From positions 1-64,000 of the forward strand of contig AZLU01000025.1 in assembly GCA_002224055.1 (NCBI GenBank): a stretch of DNA of 64,000 bases, written 5' to 3'. A program made the position numbers and the translations under genes. The DNA comes from Pezizomycotina sp. ARF18. Taxonomy: Eukaryota; Ascomycota. Shown in pieces: positions 12,267-24,796 of this stretch (positions within the stretch are counted from its first letter, which is position 1; each line of letters begins with the position of its first letter). The notes beneath the pieces were generated by a model. That model saw nothing but the letters and a program-made list of their open reading frames with translations. It did not search any database and had not been told where the DNA came from.

Positions 12267-13566
12267 AGCATTTACTCTCAAAACGAAGTGGGCGTTGGAC
12301 AAAACCTATTTACGGGCAGATTCCTTCAACTGAAGCTCTTGTTCTTGCTCTAGAACGGGCCGTTGCCTTGTAATTGACAATATATCAACTGTATGCCTTT
12401 ACAGCTTCATGTATCATTAGTTTACAATTAAAATTTTACTTATCCTCTCACGCATTACATTATCATATGGCTATAGACGTGACTGCGAATTCTTCCTGAA
12501 AAACCGCCAATGTAACGAAAGCAATTGACGATCTTCAATGCCTTACATTTGGATACTGAGGGGTTACGTTTTGTCTTCACTGGAAGAAATAACATCAAGG
12601 TCGTATGTGAGCAATAATCAGTCGAACCAGCACCTTAGCGAAAATGACCTAATATTAGATATTGGGGAACTACATCACGTCAAAATCCCGGAGCAATTTA
12701 CTTATAGTGGGGGGGAAATGTATGAGATGATTGATATATAAAACCTTAATTCCCTGCTTCTTTTAGTAGGACATTGGACTCAAAAGATAGAGAGAAACAC
12801 GATTCGATTTGTTTCCATCTCTTGTCTCGTCCCCAACTCATTGTCCTACAGTACCTTCGGAATCTTCTTCGTTCTTTCCTTATCTTCTATCCTTCTATCT
12901 TTCTTTTTTTCTTTTTCTTCTTTTCTTTTCTTTTCCTCTCCTTTCTTTCTTATCTCTTCTCTGAATCTCTGTCTTTCTTTCTTTTCTTTTAAATTTTTTT
13001 TTAGAAACAATTATTAGATGACGCTCTATTGTTATTATCATTATTGTCATTATTTTACTTGGCCTCAAGGTACCGAATAAATGGTTTCGAAGGACACAGA
13101 ATATGAGAGGGATTCTTTTTTTCCACGTTACAACTGGCTCAGTAAAAAACAAATTTTACTCTTAGCATGTGAATTTAATTATTACTTATTAATATTCCCT
13201 TTCCTTTTCTTTTCTTTTCTTGTTTTTTCTTTCTCTTCTGTTTATTTATTTTTAACTCTCAGGGTGAGCGCTCTATTCGTTTTAGTGCTCTATTTCAGTT
13301 CGACTAGACTCTCGTACCAGTAACGAAACATCTTCCTTGCACAATCCCTTCCATCGAGTTCTATTCGATATAATTAGTTTTTTTTTTTTTTTTCTCGGTC
13401 CATTTCTTGAATAATATGTCTTAGGAGAATAAAATAATGGCACCACCGCTCGTTTCTAGGGCACAGACGTTTGGCCGGCGGTTCTAAATCAGCAACATAC
13501 TTTCGTCGAGGAAATCGAACTCGGATTCTAACTAACGAAAGCTGCTAACAGCCACATATCTATCTA
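12267..13566. other. Intergenic region between two converging genes
   Basis: No gene is recognisable. Notable content is a long CT-rich stretch at about 12885-12985 and again at 13195-13245, and a T run at about 13378-13393. The genes on both sides point into it, so it should hold both 3' ends. Confidence 0.5.
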
Positions 13567-16036
13567 TTATGGCGCCATTCCGGCGCCCTTTGTCGCTAGA
13601 GCCTTCTCTTTGGCGCCTTGATTTTTCCTTGTGTAAATCGACTTGTTTTCTCAGCAGCCACGCACGTCGAACTTTGGTACGAATATCTCGCATAGCTATA
13701 GGACGTTAGTTGTGAAATTTTGACTCAAAAGGGAGCAAAATCACTTGGAAGAAAATGAGCCAAATACGAACCTGTATATGCTCATTCTTAACGAATTCAG
13801 GATTGGTGAGCACACTTTCGAGCTCCTCCACCGTCTTCGCTTGCACGCTCGTCCATTTAATCTTCGGTTCCGATCTACCGGCGAAAAATTCGAGCATGCT
13901 TTGGTAGTTCCAGTTGGGAGAAATATCGTTGTATTGCTGTTCGGGACCGTGAATTTCTCTCTCGATGGTGTAACCGTCATTGTTGATCAGGAAAATAGTT
14001 GGCGTGAGGCCATTTCGGATGTAAGTTCCGATCTCCTGGACCGTCATGTGCAGGCTATGAGAATATTAGAGCTAATTGAGAGACATAAATTTCTGTTACG
14101 AGGTGAATACTGACCTGCCATCTCCGACGATCAGGATCACACGTCCGTCATTCTTCATTTCCCTGGCTGCGATAAGAGCGCCGAGGGTTGCACCTACAGT
14201 GTAACCGATCGAGCTCCAGAAGACCTGAGTCTCATGCTGGCGTTCTTCGCTAGTGGAGCGTCCGGCATCCCGAATTGAGCTGTACCGGCTTCGGTGAAGA
14301 TAATATCATTGGGCCAGTGAATCTCCCCAGCCGTTGCCACAAGTAAGATTGCTTGATAACGCCGGATTTGCTGTTGTCAAGCGTCGGGGTCTTTTGAGAG
14401 CTTCGCGTCAGGGATATCGGGCAAAAACTCGGAGGCGAGCTCTTGGAGGGGGTTATTTCTGACTTACAATGGTATCTCTTCGCGGCCTGCTCTTCTTGAA
14501 CTTCGAAGATCCTTTTCAAACTCGCAGCGAGTCTTTCGAGGACGGGATGAAATGGATTTCTTCAAACTTCTCCCCACGGACGGAGCAGTAATGCGGGTGG
14601 AGTATGAGCAACTTGTCATCAGATATGTTCCTTGTGAAGCCACCGGTGTTCGAGTCTGAGAGTGTGGCCCGACGTTGATGACCAGATCTGCGTCATCCTC
14701 TACGGCCTCTCGAATGCCCTGTAGACACACTAATTAGAGGAGTTGATTAGTTGATATGCCGCCAGTAAGGAAATTCACGGTTGGGTATGGTGACGCTTAC
14801 TCCCTCCATTGTAGAGACCGCCGTACTCCTCAGTGCTTTCATCGATGACACCCTTCGATAGCAAGGTAGAGTAAGCCTGTTATTTGTGTTCTTGTTAGTC
14901 ATTCGATTTCGCCGGCTGTCCCCATTCTTCTTTTTTTTTTTCCATCCCCTTCTCCAAGCTCAATCCTGTTTGAACGGAGATTTAAAAGCGTACCTGATAG
15001 CCTAAGGTCTTTACAATTCTCCGGGTAACATCCCTAGCATTGTGCCTGTTCGTTAGGACGTCGGCAACGATGACTGGGTTCTTGGCTGCTAGTATCGCCT
15101 CAACCATCTTTTCGAAAACGGTGTTTTCGGTGGCCAGGTCTGGGTTCCTGATTTTAATGCTCAAAGGCGTATCAAGCCTTCTAGCATCTACTGGAGTGTC
15201 AACAACGTCTGTGGGACGAATATATAGACGGCAGCTTTGTTTTGACGCCTGTTTCAATAACCCGGTCAATTTCAGCAGCCATGGTTGACTCGTCAGTCAG
15301 GAAGGTCGAAGTGGCGCGGATCGGTTCCGACATTTTCTGGTAGATAGTATGGTCCGGGTCGAACTTGAGCGTGTGATGGATCATGATACAGCAGACTGCA
15401 GAGGCCGCGCTGTCGTGCCAACAATGTGAATCATGCCGCATGCTAAATTCAAACAGAAGCTGTAAGACAAATCCTTCAATTGGCTTTGCGAATCGTAAAG
15501 CAGTCCCTCTTTAGAAAGCGTTGGGGCCTCGCGCATTTTATTTCTATTGAATATCGCGGTAACGGCTATCTCGAACAAGAAAAATACGTTCTACTAACCT
15601 CTGCATATGCTCCTGCGACGCCGTTCATGGCGCTGAGCTCTCCAACCCCGTAAGTCGTGACGAGAGCCGCCGGAATACACGAACCCTGGCATATCCGTCC
15701 GAAGCGTATGCCGCATTCAGCTCGTTACAACATCCCACCCAATTCAGGCCCTTCACATTATAGATGTGATCGAGAAGGGTACTTAATTTTATTACTGTTA
15801 TATCACTGCCGTTTATAGCGCGCGCAAGCAAAATAGCGTGGCGAGAAGCCCAAAAAAGTGCAAACTGCTACCAATTACAAAGTGGTGTAGCACTCAATGG
15901 TAACTAAGGATCCTTTTGGATCAAGAGATGGACGACATACGATTAAAATCGCCGGGGCAGCCGAGAATATGCGAAATTCCTAAGGATTGGAGCCTCCTAA
16001 AGAGGTATTCTCCTGCTGGGATCGTCTTTCGGGCAT
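13567..16036 (-). CDS. Pyruvate decarboxylase
   Basis: Thiamine diphosphate-dependent enzyme that converts pyruvate to acetaldehyde and CO2 in the cytosol, the first step of ethanol fermentation. Reading leftward from an ATG at 16036: [20 protein letters not shown] with GDFN, an intron, then [15 protein letters not shown] and [15 protein letters not shown], the TPP-binding N-terminal domain with its catalytic Glu region. Next come [20 protein letters not shown], the central domain ([10 protein letters not shown]), [16 protein letters not shown], and the C-terminal TPP/Mg motif GDGS...[15 protein letters not shown] with INNDGYTIE. The end reads [10 protein letters not shown] stop lies at 13651 in that frame, but a slightly longer tail ending at 13567 (ATKGAGMAP) is reached if one more base slip is assumed, so the C-terminus is uncertain. 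It is intron-rich, with many single-base slips. The overall pattern is of a true PDC rather than another TPP enzyme. Confidence 0.93.
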
Positions 16037-17998
16037 TGCGCGAGTTTGCGTTTTATCTCTGTACTATTTACGAAGGTACTTAGGTAGTTGAGCAGGTAAG
16101 AGGGCTGGAGCTCGAATTTCGCAACGTTAAGCGCCTCTTTCATAGCTTAATTAGCTTCATTGAATGGTGGAAAAGAGAACACAGACTACGAGGTAGCTAG
16201 CATACGATGCAATTTTGTTTGAAACTACGCCAGTTTGTTTGAATTACCAAATAATAAGCGATAAGAATGGCATTCTACTTTTTCAAGAGAAGGGGAAAAA
16301 AATAACATGTCTATATGCGGCGAGCTGCTAAAGCTATCGATGGAAACCATGAGTTTCTTTTTTTTTTTGCTTCTGGAAGGCTTGGGCTCGATAACAGAGA
16401 TAAGGAGATAGAACGCCAATTGCGATAAAAGAAATACGTGATGATCAACGCTTCGCTTTTTTCTTTTCTTTTTTTTTTCTCTAAAGAGATACTATAAATA
16501 GATAATTAGATATACGTACTTCTTACTCGGTATGTAACAACGAAACTGCAATGCAGGCAGGTTCGATGGGTAATTAGGGAACTATTCGTAAGGGACACGA
16601 TAAAAGGCAATTTGAGTTTTCCTAGGAAGTTAACTTGAAAGAAGAGGAAACCGAGAGTAAAAATAAAATAAAAAAAAAATCACCCCTCCAAGGATTCACT
16701 TGCGGTTTTATATGAGCTACTCTTATAGTGGGGTTTCAAAACGTTTGGCGGTGGAACCTCAGAGGTAAAAGTAAAGGGAAAAAAAGAGGAGCTCGTAGGG
16801 TTCAAAAAGTAACCTTACCGTATAAACAAATACTAATACTACTAGCTACTACTCCGTACTCAATCAATTACATAAAAGTTATTCCACCCTTTTTACCTGC
16901 TAGGCAGCTAACTAAGACAAAAAACACATCCAAAATGATAGAAGCTAGAAGGCGAATCGTACTTAGTTATATACTTAGTTAAGTGCTTTTGAGCAAGGAC
17001 AAGGATAAGGAATCTAGCTCCCTTTTCGTACAATCTGGATAAATTATAATTATAATGCTTCATTCATCTCCTTTGCATTCCTAATTGCTTCTTTTTTTTA
17101 TTATTATTATTATTATTATTTTTGTATTTTGTGCCGTGACTGCCCGCGGCTTAATCACTGTTTCTTGGGGGGAGTTTTGGGGAAAAGTAGGAGGTTGTCT
17201 CGGCTCCTACAAGGGTTTCCGCCTATCAACTTTAAGCTAAGTAGCTTTCTTTCTTATGGCACTCGAGCTTGTTACTTACACTTACGGTCCCTTTTTTTCT
17301 TTTATACCGTCCATTAGAATTCTTCTCCGTTTTCGGTTCTCGGGTATGCATGCCTTGCGGTAAAAGCGCACGATACCAATATTACTTACTTAATACGCAG
17401 CAAGCACTGTTCGTTCTTATTATTATGTAGGAGAGAGAAGAGAGGAGAAGAATGGTCTCACTTGACCACCTTCTTGCTTTAAGGCAACTATAACTTTACC
17501 ATGTTGCCTCCGCAATCGCACATTTATGAGTCGTAGGCATGCGTGGGGCGTGCCTGTCATGATTCAAATAGGAAAAAATAAATAAGGAATGACCACGAAG
17601 TTAATTCGAAAGCTATGTATCTCGTTGAGATATTGTTTGTTGCAGAGTTGGGATCTATTTAAAGTCATTATATCATACTGTTGAAAAGAACTGGGCCGGA
17701 GATGTAAGTTTATGTATTCCGTTTATATCGCTTTCACGCCTCGGTTCTGCCCGCGAGGTACCCGAGGTGAGAAAAACAAAGAAAAGGGAAAAAAAGACAA
17801 AAGAAAAGAAAAGATAACGAAAGGAGACATAAAGTGAAATAATGATAAGGAGAAAGAATTGGTATCATATCTATATACATACATACACACATACATGCAT
17901 ATACAAGCTTTTGTTTCGATAATGCATTTGGTCGTCAGTTGTTTTTCTTATAATTTCCTTCCCTTCGTTTCCTCTTTTTTTCGTCTTTTGCGATCGGC
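16037..17998. other. Intergenic region, no gene seen
   Basis: About 2 kb without a recognisable gene. It contains a TTA microsatellite (about 17098-17121), A-rich runs, and a purine-rich stretch at about 17760-17860. The left part should be the PDC promoter; the right end is downstream of ATG27. A short open frame at 16728-16982 is basic and low-complexity and is not convincing. Confidence 0.5.
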
Positions 17999-19328
17999 CT
18001 ATACATCGTCCGGCCAATCCTCGTCTAATTGATCAATGCCTGTTCTCGTCGTCCATTTCGCTCCAGCCATCTCGCCTTTGTGAGTCTGAGCCCCGGTGTA
18101 TCCTGGAATACGCACTAGAACGGCCACTCGGAAGCGCCCCCCTGCATTTTGCGGGCGACCGCCGACTAGCCGCTTCGCGAGCGACGCTATCGAGTTGCCA
18201 CCATCACGAAGGCACTCTGTTAAAAAAAAAAAGAAAAAAAAAAGTACGGGTTAACTTTTGGACATACCGAGGATATCAAAAAATGGACATGAATACCTAC
18301 CCATATAAAAAAGCGAATTGGCCCAGGTCTGCGAGTGTGGATTTGTCTCCACCTCTCGCGTGCATTACGTCCGTTGGTAGACGCAGCCTCCGATAAAGTA
18401 CGACGAGGGCCACAGACCACTAAACGTGCACAGGTTGGTTAAGCGGCCAGAGACGGATAAAGAAAAAGTAAAACACGAGGAGCTAGAAGACTTACATAAT
18501 ACCGAAGATAGAGACTGGTCCCAAAGCTTGTTGTTTGACTGTCGGACAGGCGCTCGCTGTTCGAACTTCAAAAAAGTAGCTGCATCATTCAGCTCGCCGA
18601 CGAACGTTACGGTCGCCTTGGCAAAGAGTTCTCTGTCGCAAACTAGCGAGATAAGCGTGCTCTTTCTGTAGCCTTCCTTGTTGTCCTCGTCGGGAATGGG
18701 TCCCCGTCCTCCGAGAGTTTAGGAATAAGCTGCCGCGGGTGTACTCGAGAACTAGCTTCCGGCCCCGAAAGTGTGGCTGAGCGCTAGCCTGCCCTATCGA
18801 GTATTGAACGCCGTCTTTGGTGTAGAATGCAGAAACATTGGCGTGGGATGGTATCGAGTGGAATTCGGATGACGGAGGGAGTGCACATTCCACATATGCT
18901 GAGAGTGAAGTTTGTGTTGTAATCGTGGCCTTTGGCGGTCCAGTCACTGCAGAGAAAAAAAAAAAAGAGAGAGAGAACGTCGATCAGTGTATGTGAGAGT
19001 ACAAAATATGCAAAATTGCTTTATCAGGGATCACGGAGGAGAGGTAGAGAGTGAGGATCAGATAAGGCGCCGGCCCCGAGAGAAAAAAAAAGGAAGAAGA
19101 GGGAGCAGAAGGAGTAGATGAAGATGAATCTTGCCTACCCGCCGCCTTGATGGCCTTTTGAAAGGGGGCGCAAGTCGAAGTACGAGCCCGTCAGCGGTGA
19201 TGTTGCTGTGCACGGCTCTTCTGCTTCCGCTACGGCTCTAGAGAGTCGCGTGCGGTCGGTGCGCCGCCTTGGACTGCTGTATAGAGGAGAATGTATCCTA
19301 ATGTAATTGCCCATGGTAAACCCTTCAT
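17999..19328 (-). CDS. ATG27: Autophagy-related protein 27 (Atg27)
   Basis: Type I membrane protein with a mannose-6-phosphate receptor-like lumenal domain that supports Atg9 trafficking in autophagy. Exon 1 (19328-19139) encodes a signal peptide (MKGLPWAITLGYILLYTAVQ), then CTATSPLTGSYFDLRPLSK, a typical Atg27 start. A 192-nt intron (19138-18947) ends in CTGCAG. Exon 2 gives DWTAKGHDYNTNFTLSIC, NVSAFYTKDGVQYSIGQAS and FRGRKLVLEYT. CDRELFAKATVTFVGELND and FFEVRTASVCP follow after frame changes. Further left is the membrane segment region (YFIGGCVYQR). The protein ends IDQLDEDWPDDV at the stop 17999-18001, matching the conserved acidic tail of fungal Atg27. It is divergent from ERG24 across about 1.6 kb. 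Confidence 0.9.
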
Positions 19329-20951
19329 CCCGTTGTAGCACAGGCGTGTGCTAGCTATCCGCCGAAAGTAACGAACAAGATAAGATATTATGAAAGAAGG
19401 GGAGATAGCAAAAAGCAAACGGGTGCGCTTATTTCCCAGAAGTTCCCCTACACCGCGTTTATCGGAAAATACAGTGAAAGAAAGCCGTTCTTCTGTCACC
19501 TTCTAGCATGCGCAAAAGAACATTCAGATGCCAGGCTTTATACCGCTGACTTTGAAGCGATTTTGCCGTCTGTAGGGAGACGATCTAGCGGGAGTCGAAA
19601 AGGAAGCGAATACCAAATTATAAAGATTTTGAGAATGAAAGCTACGAAACTACAAGAAAGAAAGAAAGGGATATGCTGTCTGAACCCGTAGGATACTGTG
19701 TTTGAAGATAGGTGGGTGGATGGATGGGGGTGTTCGTCCTTAGAAGGTTAGTAGTTAGTATACATGTGGATGTGGGTTTATGTGGGTTATCATGCGCAAT
19801 ACTCGGTTGCTGTTTTAGTGTTCATACCAAATAGTTTTCCAATACCAGCAAGCAAACTGCAAGGCAAGTAGGGGTAAATTGATATTCGAGACGCGTGTGT
19901 GAACCCTTTTTTTTTTCTCCCTTTCCCGGAACCTCCGCTGTCGCAGCTTTTGAGACTTTTAACTAAGTCCAAGGTTGATTATATTCATACACAAGAGCAG
20001 CAGTTTCGATACACTACGCGAAGGAAAGTATAGCAGGGTATTCGGGTTTACTGGGTAAAAAGAAAAAAAAAATTTTTTCCCCTCTCAATTTAATTATTTT
20101 AAAAAGTGAAGGCCTGTAAAGTATACGGATTTCGGGGTTGTCCTGTAGCTCTCTTAAGAGCAGCAGCAGCGAAGAATATACGGTAATAATTGGTACAGGC
20201 ATCGGAAGTTCTGGGCCTAAGCGATATCTCATATCCCGTATTTACTATTGGTATATATAAAAAATAGATGTATACCAAAGGTATATATACACACATCAGT
20301 AAATTCACATGTGCAATTACCACCATTATCGTATTCATCGTCGTCATGATTTTTCATTTTTCATTTTTTTTTCTCTTCTGGTTTTATCTCCTCTTTCCTT
20401 TTTATTTCATTTTTTATCTCCGTGCGTTGTACCTTGTTACAGCCGGTGATCTGCGATTATTTGTCCGTTTGAAGTTTTTCTCTGATGTCGCGCTCCGGAG
20501 CCCGAGAATCCTCCCCCTTGGGCACCGCGCATCGATCCTAATCCAATATAAATCCCTAAGGATTTTTCACAATTCCAATATACGACGACATCGTTATTAT
20601 CATCACGGTAGCTAAACAATCCCTTTAAACACATAATTTTTCTCCACGGGAGACAAGAAAACATCCCCGTTATATATTCATCGCCTTTTTGCCCTTCTCG
20701 CTAATGTTTATTGAAGGAACTGGTAAGAAACTACCGTAGTCCAGCAGTGCTAAACAGTTCTCCAATTCTTCTTCCTGTTCGAACCTGCATTCTTCCTGAC
20801 GCTCTTATATAATATATATTCATTTCCCCTTATGCGTTACTAACAGCAAAGAAAGTAATGACCACTTGTACTTCGGCTTCAATTGAGCTAACACTTTTGC
20901 TTCTCCCCAGCGACACTTATACTTAACGAAACCTTTCTCCCTTCAAGAACA
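19329..20951. promoter_or_regulatory. Divergent upstream region of ATG27 and ERG24
   Basis: The 1.6 kb between two genes that point away from each other has no recognised gene. The ERG24 side (about 20830-20950) is pyrimidine-rich just before the start codon. I do not see a sterol-response element with confidence. Confidence 0.4.
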
Positions 20952-22444
20952 ATGAGCAAGCAAACTGATTACGACTTTGGCGGACCGTATGCTTCCCGTC
21001 ACACCCGTGACCCCCCAAAAAATTGAAGCTTGTTTCCGTAATTACTGAGAGCTATAAAAGTTTAGGGGCATTGAGCGTATCAATAGTCGCTCCTTCGTGT
21101 CGTATCTTCTATACTTCGGTTGCAATGAGTACGGATGCCCTCCGACGCATATGAATTGGAAAGAGTTTCTCGCTGCCGCTACTCCTTCGCTCTCCGAGCT
21201 TTACTCCTCCCAAGTACTTGGGATCTACCTAGCATACTGCGCGTCGCTTGTGGTCGCCCGTTTCGTGTTACCAGGGACGAACAGGTTACGGTGTCAAGCT
21301 GAAAGATGGATCGAGGTTGTGGTACAAGCACAATGGTACGCAAAGAAGCTATACACATATGTATTTCTTGGCATATTGTCATATATAAGTTTTTAGAATT
21401 ATCTAACAAATAATCCCGATTTGAATACAGCGCTTGAAACCTTTATACCACTTCTCGGCGTCTGCGCATATATGACCTATACTCAAGGCTGGCAATGGTG
21501 GGTTTGGCAGTATATATGGGACCACTACCTGCAATTATTGACGGCGGCGAACATCACGGCGTTCGTCTTGGCTTGTGCTGTTTACATTGCCTCGTTCCGA
21601 AGTTCAAAGCCAATCTTAGCTCACGGTGGAGATTCGCAATATTGTCTACGACGTAAGTCTACCGTACTTTTTTTTTTTTTTTTTTTCCCAAACTAACGTT
21701 TTTAATAGTGGTTCATCGGCCGAGAGCTTAATCCACGCATCGGTAGCTTTGATATCAAAGCCTTCGCGGAGCTGCGGCTGGACTTATAGGCTGGGTGATG
21801 TTGAACCTCGCATTTGCCTCTCACCAGTACGTTACTCACGGCTACATCTCCGATTCCATGATTCTGGTGAATGTTTTCCAATTCTGGTACGTCTTCGACG
21901 CGCTCGGTAACGAGCCGGCCATCCTGACGACGATGGATATCACCACAGACGGTTTCGGGTACATGCTCTCGTTCGGAGATCTTAGTGTGGGTCCCATTCA
22001 CCTATTCCTTGCAAGGCAGATACCTCGCAATGTATCCAGTCGATCTGGGAGTAAAGGGTGTGGTGGGAGTGCTGGTCCCAAAGCATCGGGTACTGGATAT
22101 TCCGCGGTGCAAACGGGCAAAAGAATGCGTTCCGCAACAATCCTGACGACCCTGCCTGCGCCACCTGAAGTATATCGAGACCAAAGCTGGAACTAACTTC
22201 TGATATCCGGCTGGTGGGGCACCGCTAGGCACATCAACTACCTCGGCGACTGGATAATGGGCCTTTCGTGGTGCCTTCCAACCGCGTTTGGGACTTGGAT
22301 GACTTACTTCTACGTTGGCTACTTTGCGGTCCTTCTGGTGCACAGGGAAAGACGCGACGAAGCAAAATGTAAAGAAAAGTATGGTGCTGACTGAAACGGT
22401 ATACCGATATCGTGAGAAACAGAATTGTTCCCGGCTTGTACTGA
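20952..22444 (+). CDS. ERG24: Delta(14)-sterol reductase (C-14 reductase)
   Basis: Endoplasmic reticulum membrane enzyme of ergosterol synthesis that reduces the C14-C15 double bond left after Erg11 demethylation, using NADPH. It starts [12 protein letters not shown], then an intron, then [34 protein letters not shown] and ARFVLPGT. A second intron (about 21320-21430) precedes [20 protein letters not shown] and [20 protein letters not shown]. Next come the ERG4/ERG24 family motifs: GRELNPRIG, then [20 protein letters not shown] and [20 protein letters not shown]. The terminal signature is [19 protein letters not shown] followed by [14 protein letters not shown], and the last residues are [15 protein letters not shown]. 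Length and order match the family. Single-base slips include one in the DLSWVPF segment near 21985. The family also holds lamin B receptor and ERG4, but the LLISGWWG and GCPP context fits ERG24. Confidence 0.95.
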
Positions 22445-23142
22445 TTGCGTACTCTATTTGCGAGCCTCGGTTGTATTTTTTTATAGTCTTGATCTGCAAA
22501 CAGTACGAGATACTTTTTTGTTCTAGAAATAAGAATTTACGGCGCACATACCAAGGCTTTAGAGAGCATTTATTCTTGAAATGAACTAGTCATATAGCAT
22601 TCGAATACGATTCCTCCATTGACCAACATGCGAGCTACGGGAACGAGACGCAAAAATATATACTTAAGGGCTATTAAACGCCAAGCAGAAAAAGATATTA
22701 ACATAGATAATAAGAGAGAACAATACTAAAAAAGACGAGAATAAAATGATAATCAGTGAGAGTACCCTAGTAAAGTAGAGATTACTGACTGCTTGTCCTG
22801 TACGGTATTAAGATACTAAGTAGTTATTATTTCTTTCTCCTCCCCGTATATTGACCTAAAGCATTCACTCCTTTTTCCGGCTCCACGTCCTTATTTTTAG
22901 TTTGTTATATTTTTCTCTTCCGCCCAGTGTTCTTTTTGTGATAAGTAAATACAGTATGAGTTTTTAGAAGGAAAAAAAAAAAAAAAAGTTAAGTAATAAG
23001 ACAAGTCTATTAGAGAAATTCTTTTCGATCCATTATAAAATTTCGCTTTGTTTTTTAAACAGGGATAAATCGAAAGTTAACTTTGGTTTGCGGTCCAGTA
23101 GATGTTGCGAGCACTATTTTCTTTGTTGAAACAACGATTTGT
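22445..23142. other. Intergenic region between converging genes
   Basis: The 3' sides of ERG24 and the ADP/ATP carrier meet here. It is AT-rich, with an A run around 22972-22987. No gene is seen. Confidence 0.5.
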
Positions 23143-24796
23143 TTAACCAGAACCACCCTTGAAGGCCTTTCGAACATGATGAGTTGGACCTGGTCGTAGA
23201 TAGACAGGACACCGGCACCAGCAACACCACGGAGGATATTAGCGCCAGCACCCTTGAAAAGAGAACTAACACCTTCCTTAGCGACGATTTGCCTGAATGC
23301 ATCAAAGGAGGAAGAGTACTTGACGGCCTCGCCACTGTTTAATCATTAGGAGTTAGTTTCCCATCCTGGTCTAATACCAATTAACCGGTTTAATGTTGGA
23401 GGGAGAAGCTTACGAAGTCATCATCATGCGACGACGAACAGTGTCCAGAGGATAAGAAGCGATACCGGCACCAGTTCTAGATGGAGGGAAAGTCAATATG
23501 TTAGCTATTTTGAACGAACACAATTATTTTATTTCATTTTCTGGGAAAAAAAAAAAAGATGGAACAGGTAGTTTGAACTGTACTTACGTAACACACCAGC
23601 CGAGCAAGAACGAAGCCAGGAAGTTTCCTTCAAGAGAGCCAACGAGGAGAACGGGTTTGATCGAGTCGTACATGCCGAAGTAAAGACCACGATAGACAAC
23701 AATACCAAGAACAGAGGGGCCGAAACCACGGTACAATCCAGCAATACCGTCAGAGGCCAACGTCTTCTTGTAGACATCAATGAGACCGTTAAACTGGCGC
23801 TCACCGCCCTTCTTCGCGGACTTGGCATCGTTCGCAAGACGGGTACGAGCGTAATCCAAAGAGTACACGAAGAGAAGCGAAGTGGCACCGGCAGCACCAC
23901 GGAAGCCAGGTTACCAGCCATCCACATGGCGTAACCATCGCGTTCCTTCTTGAAACCGAACATCTCTTGAAGCGATCACGGAAGGCAAAGTTCAACGCCT
24001 GCGTTGGGAAGTAACGGATAACATTTGCCGTGTTACCACGCCAGAGTGAAACAAAGCCTGGGGGGAACAAAAAAAAAGGTAAGAATTGGCATGCCATAGG
24101 AGAGGAAATAGAGATGCATCAAAGGACAAGATGCTCACGCGCATGTCTGCGTGCGCAAAAGGAAAATAGCGGAGTTTATAGATATCTCCATAAACACATC
24201 GAAGGTTGTTTTCACAGAGGAAACCATTAAGAGAAGAAACAGTGTTAAGGTTCATGTAGCTTGCGAATGATACACTGACCTTCATCCGCGATTGTTCTTC
24301 TGAAACAATCGGTAATGCCCTTGTACTTGTGTTCCAAGCGTCCGGCTTTGATCATTTCATCCTGTTATTTTTTTTTCAGTGTCCCGTCCTATAGATATGC
24401 GGCTAAAATGACAAGGTGTATACATGAAGAGAAGGGGAAAAAAAGGTAGGAGGTTTTTACCTGGTTCTGGATGAGAAGTTTGACACGCTCAATGGGCGCG
24501 GCGGCAGTTTTTGATACAGCTGCCGACACTCCTCCCACTATACGCAAATGTTAGAGATCAGATGAAATTGCACTCGCCATTGCTTGTATCTTTCCCTTCT
24601 GACGGCAGGTGAACAGTTCCCATCAATTCAAAGGGAGGGGAGAGGGAGATAAATCCGTACTGAGGAAGTCGATCATGAAATCTAAGGTCAAGGAATTAGC
24701 TGGGTCGCGAAAAGGTAAAAAGGGCGACGAAAAAGGCAGAGATATAGAGAGAAGCTACTAAAAGAGCTGAAGGGATTTACTGACTGATTCAACCAT
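23143..24796 (-). CDS. Mitochondrial ADP/ATP carrier (ADP/ATP translocase)
   Basis: Inner-membrane carrier exchanging cytosolic ADP for matrix ATP. Reading leftward, a small first exon is proposed at 24796 (ATG GTT GAA TCA), then a 21-base exon (24681-24661, FMIDFL). The exon at about 24540-24460 reads [20 protein letters not shown] then LIQNQ and carries the first carrier signature. [18 protein letters not shown] with [10 protein letters not shown] follows, then [60 protein letters not shown] and [20 protein letters not shown]. The diagnostic nucleotide-carrier motif RRRMMM lies at 23419-23436, preceded by SYPLDTV. The protein ends AFKGGSG. One G is missing in the ASGGAAGATS segment near 23900, after which the wrong frame happens to stay open. 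The start codon is less certain than the rest. Confidence 0.95.

Noticed and set aside
13518-13560. Short hairpin ACGAAAG/CTTTCGT with a TTCGATT loop, tRNA-like
   Set aside because: Only about 45 bases long, with no room for a full cloverleaf; it lies in the 3' flank of PDC.
16728-16982. 84-codon basic open frame
   Set aside because: Low complexity, no family match, and in an intergenic A-rich region.
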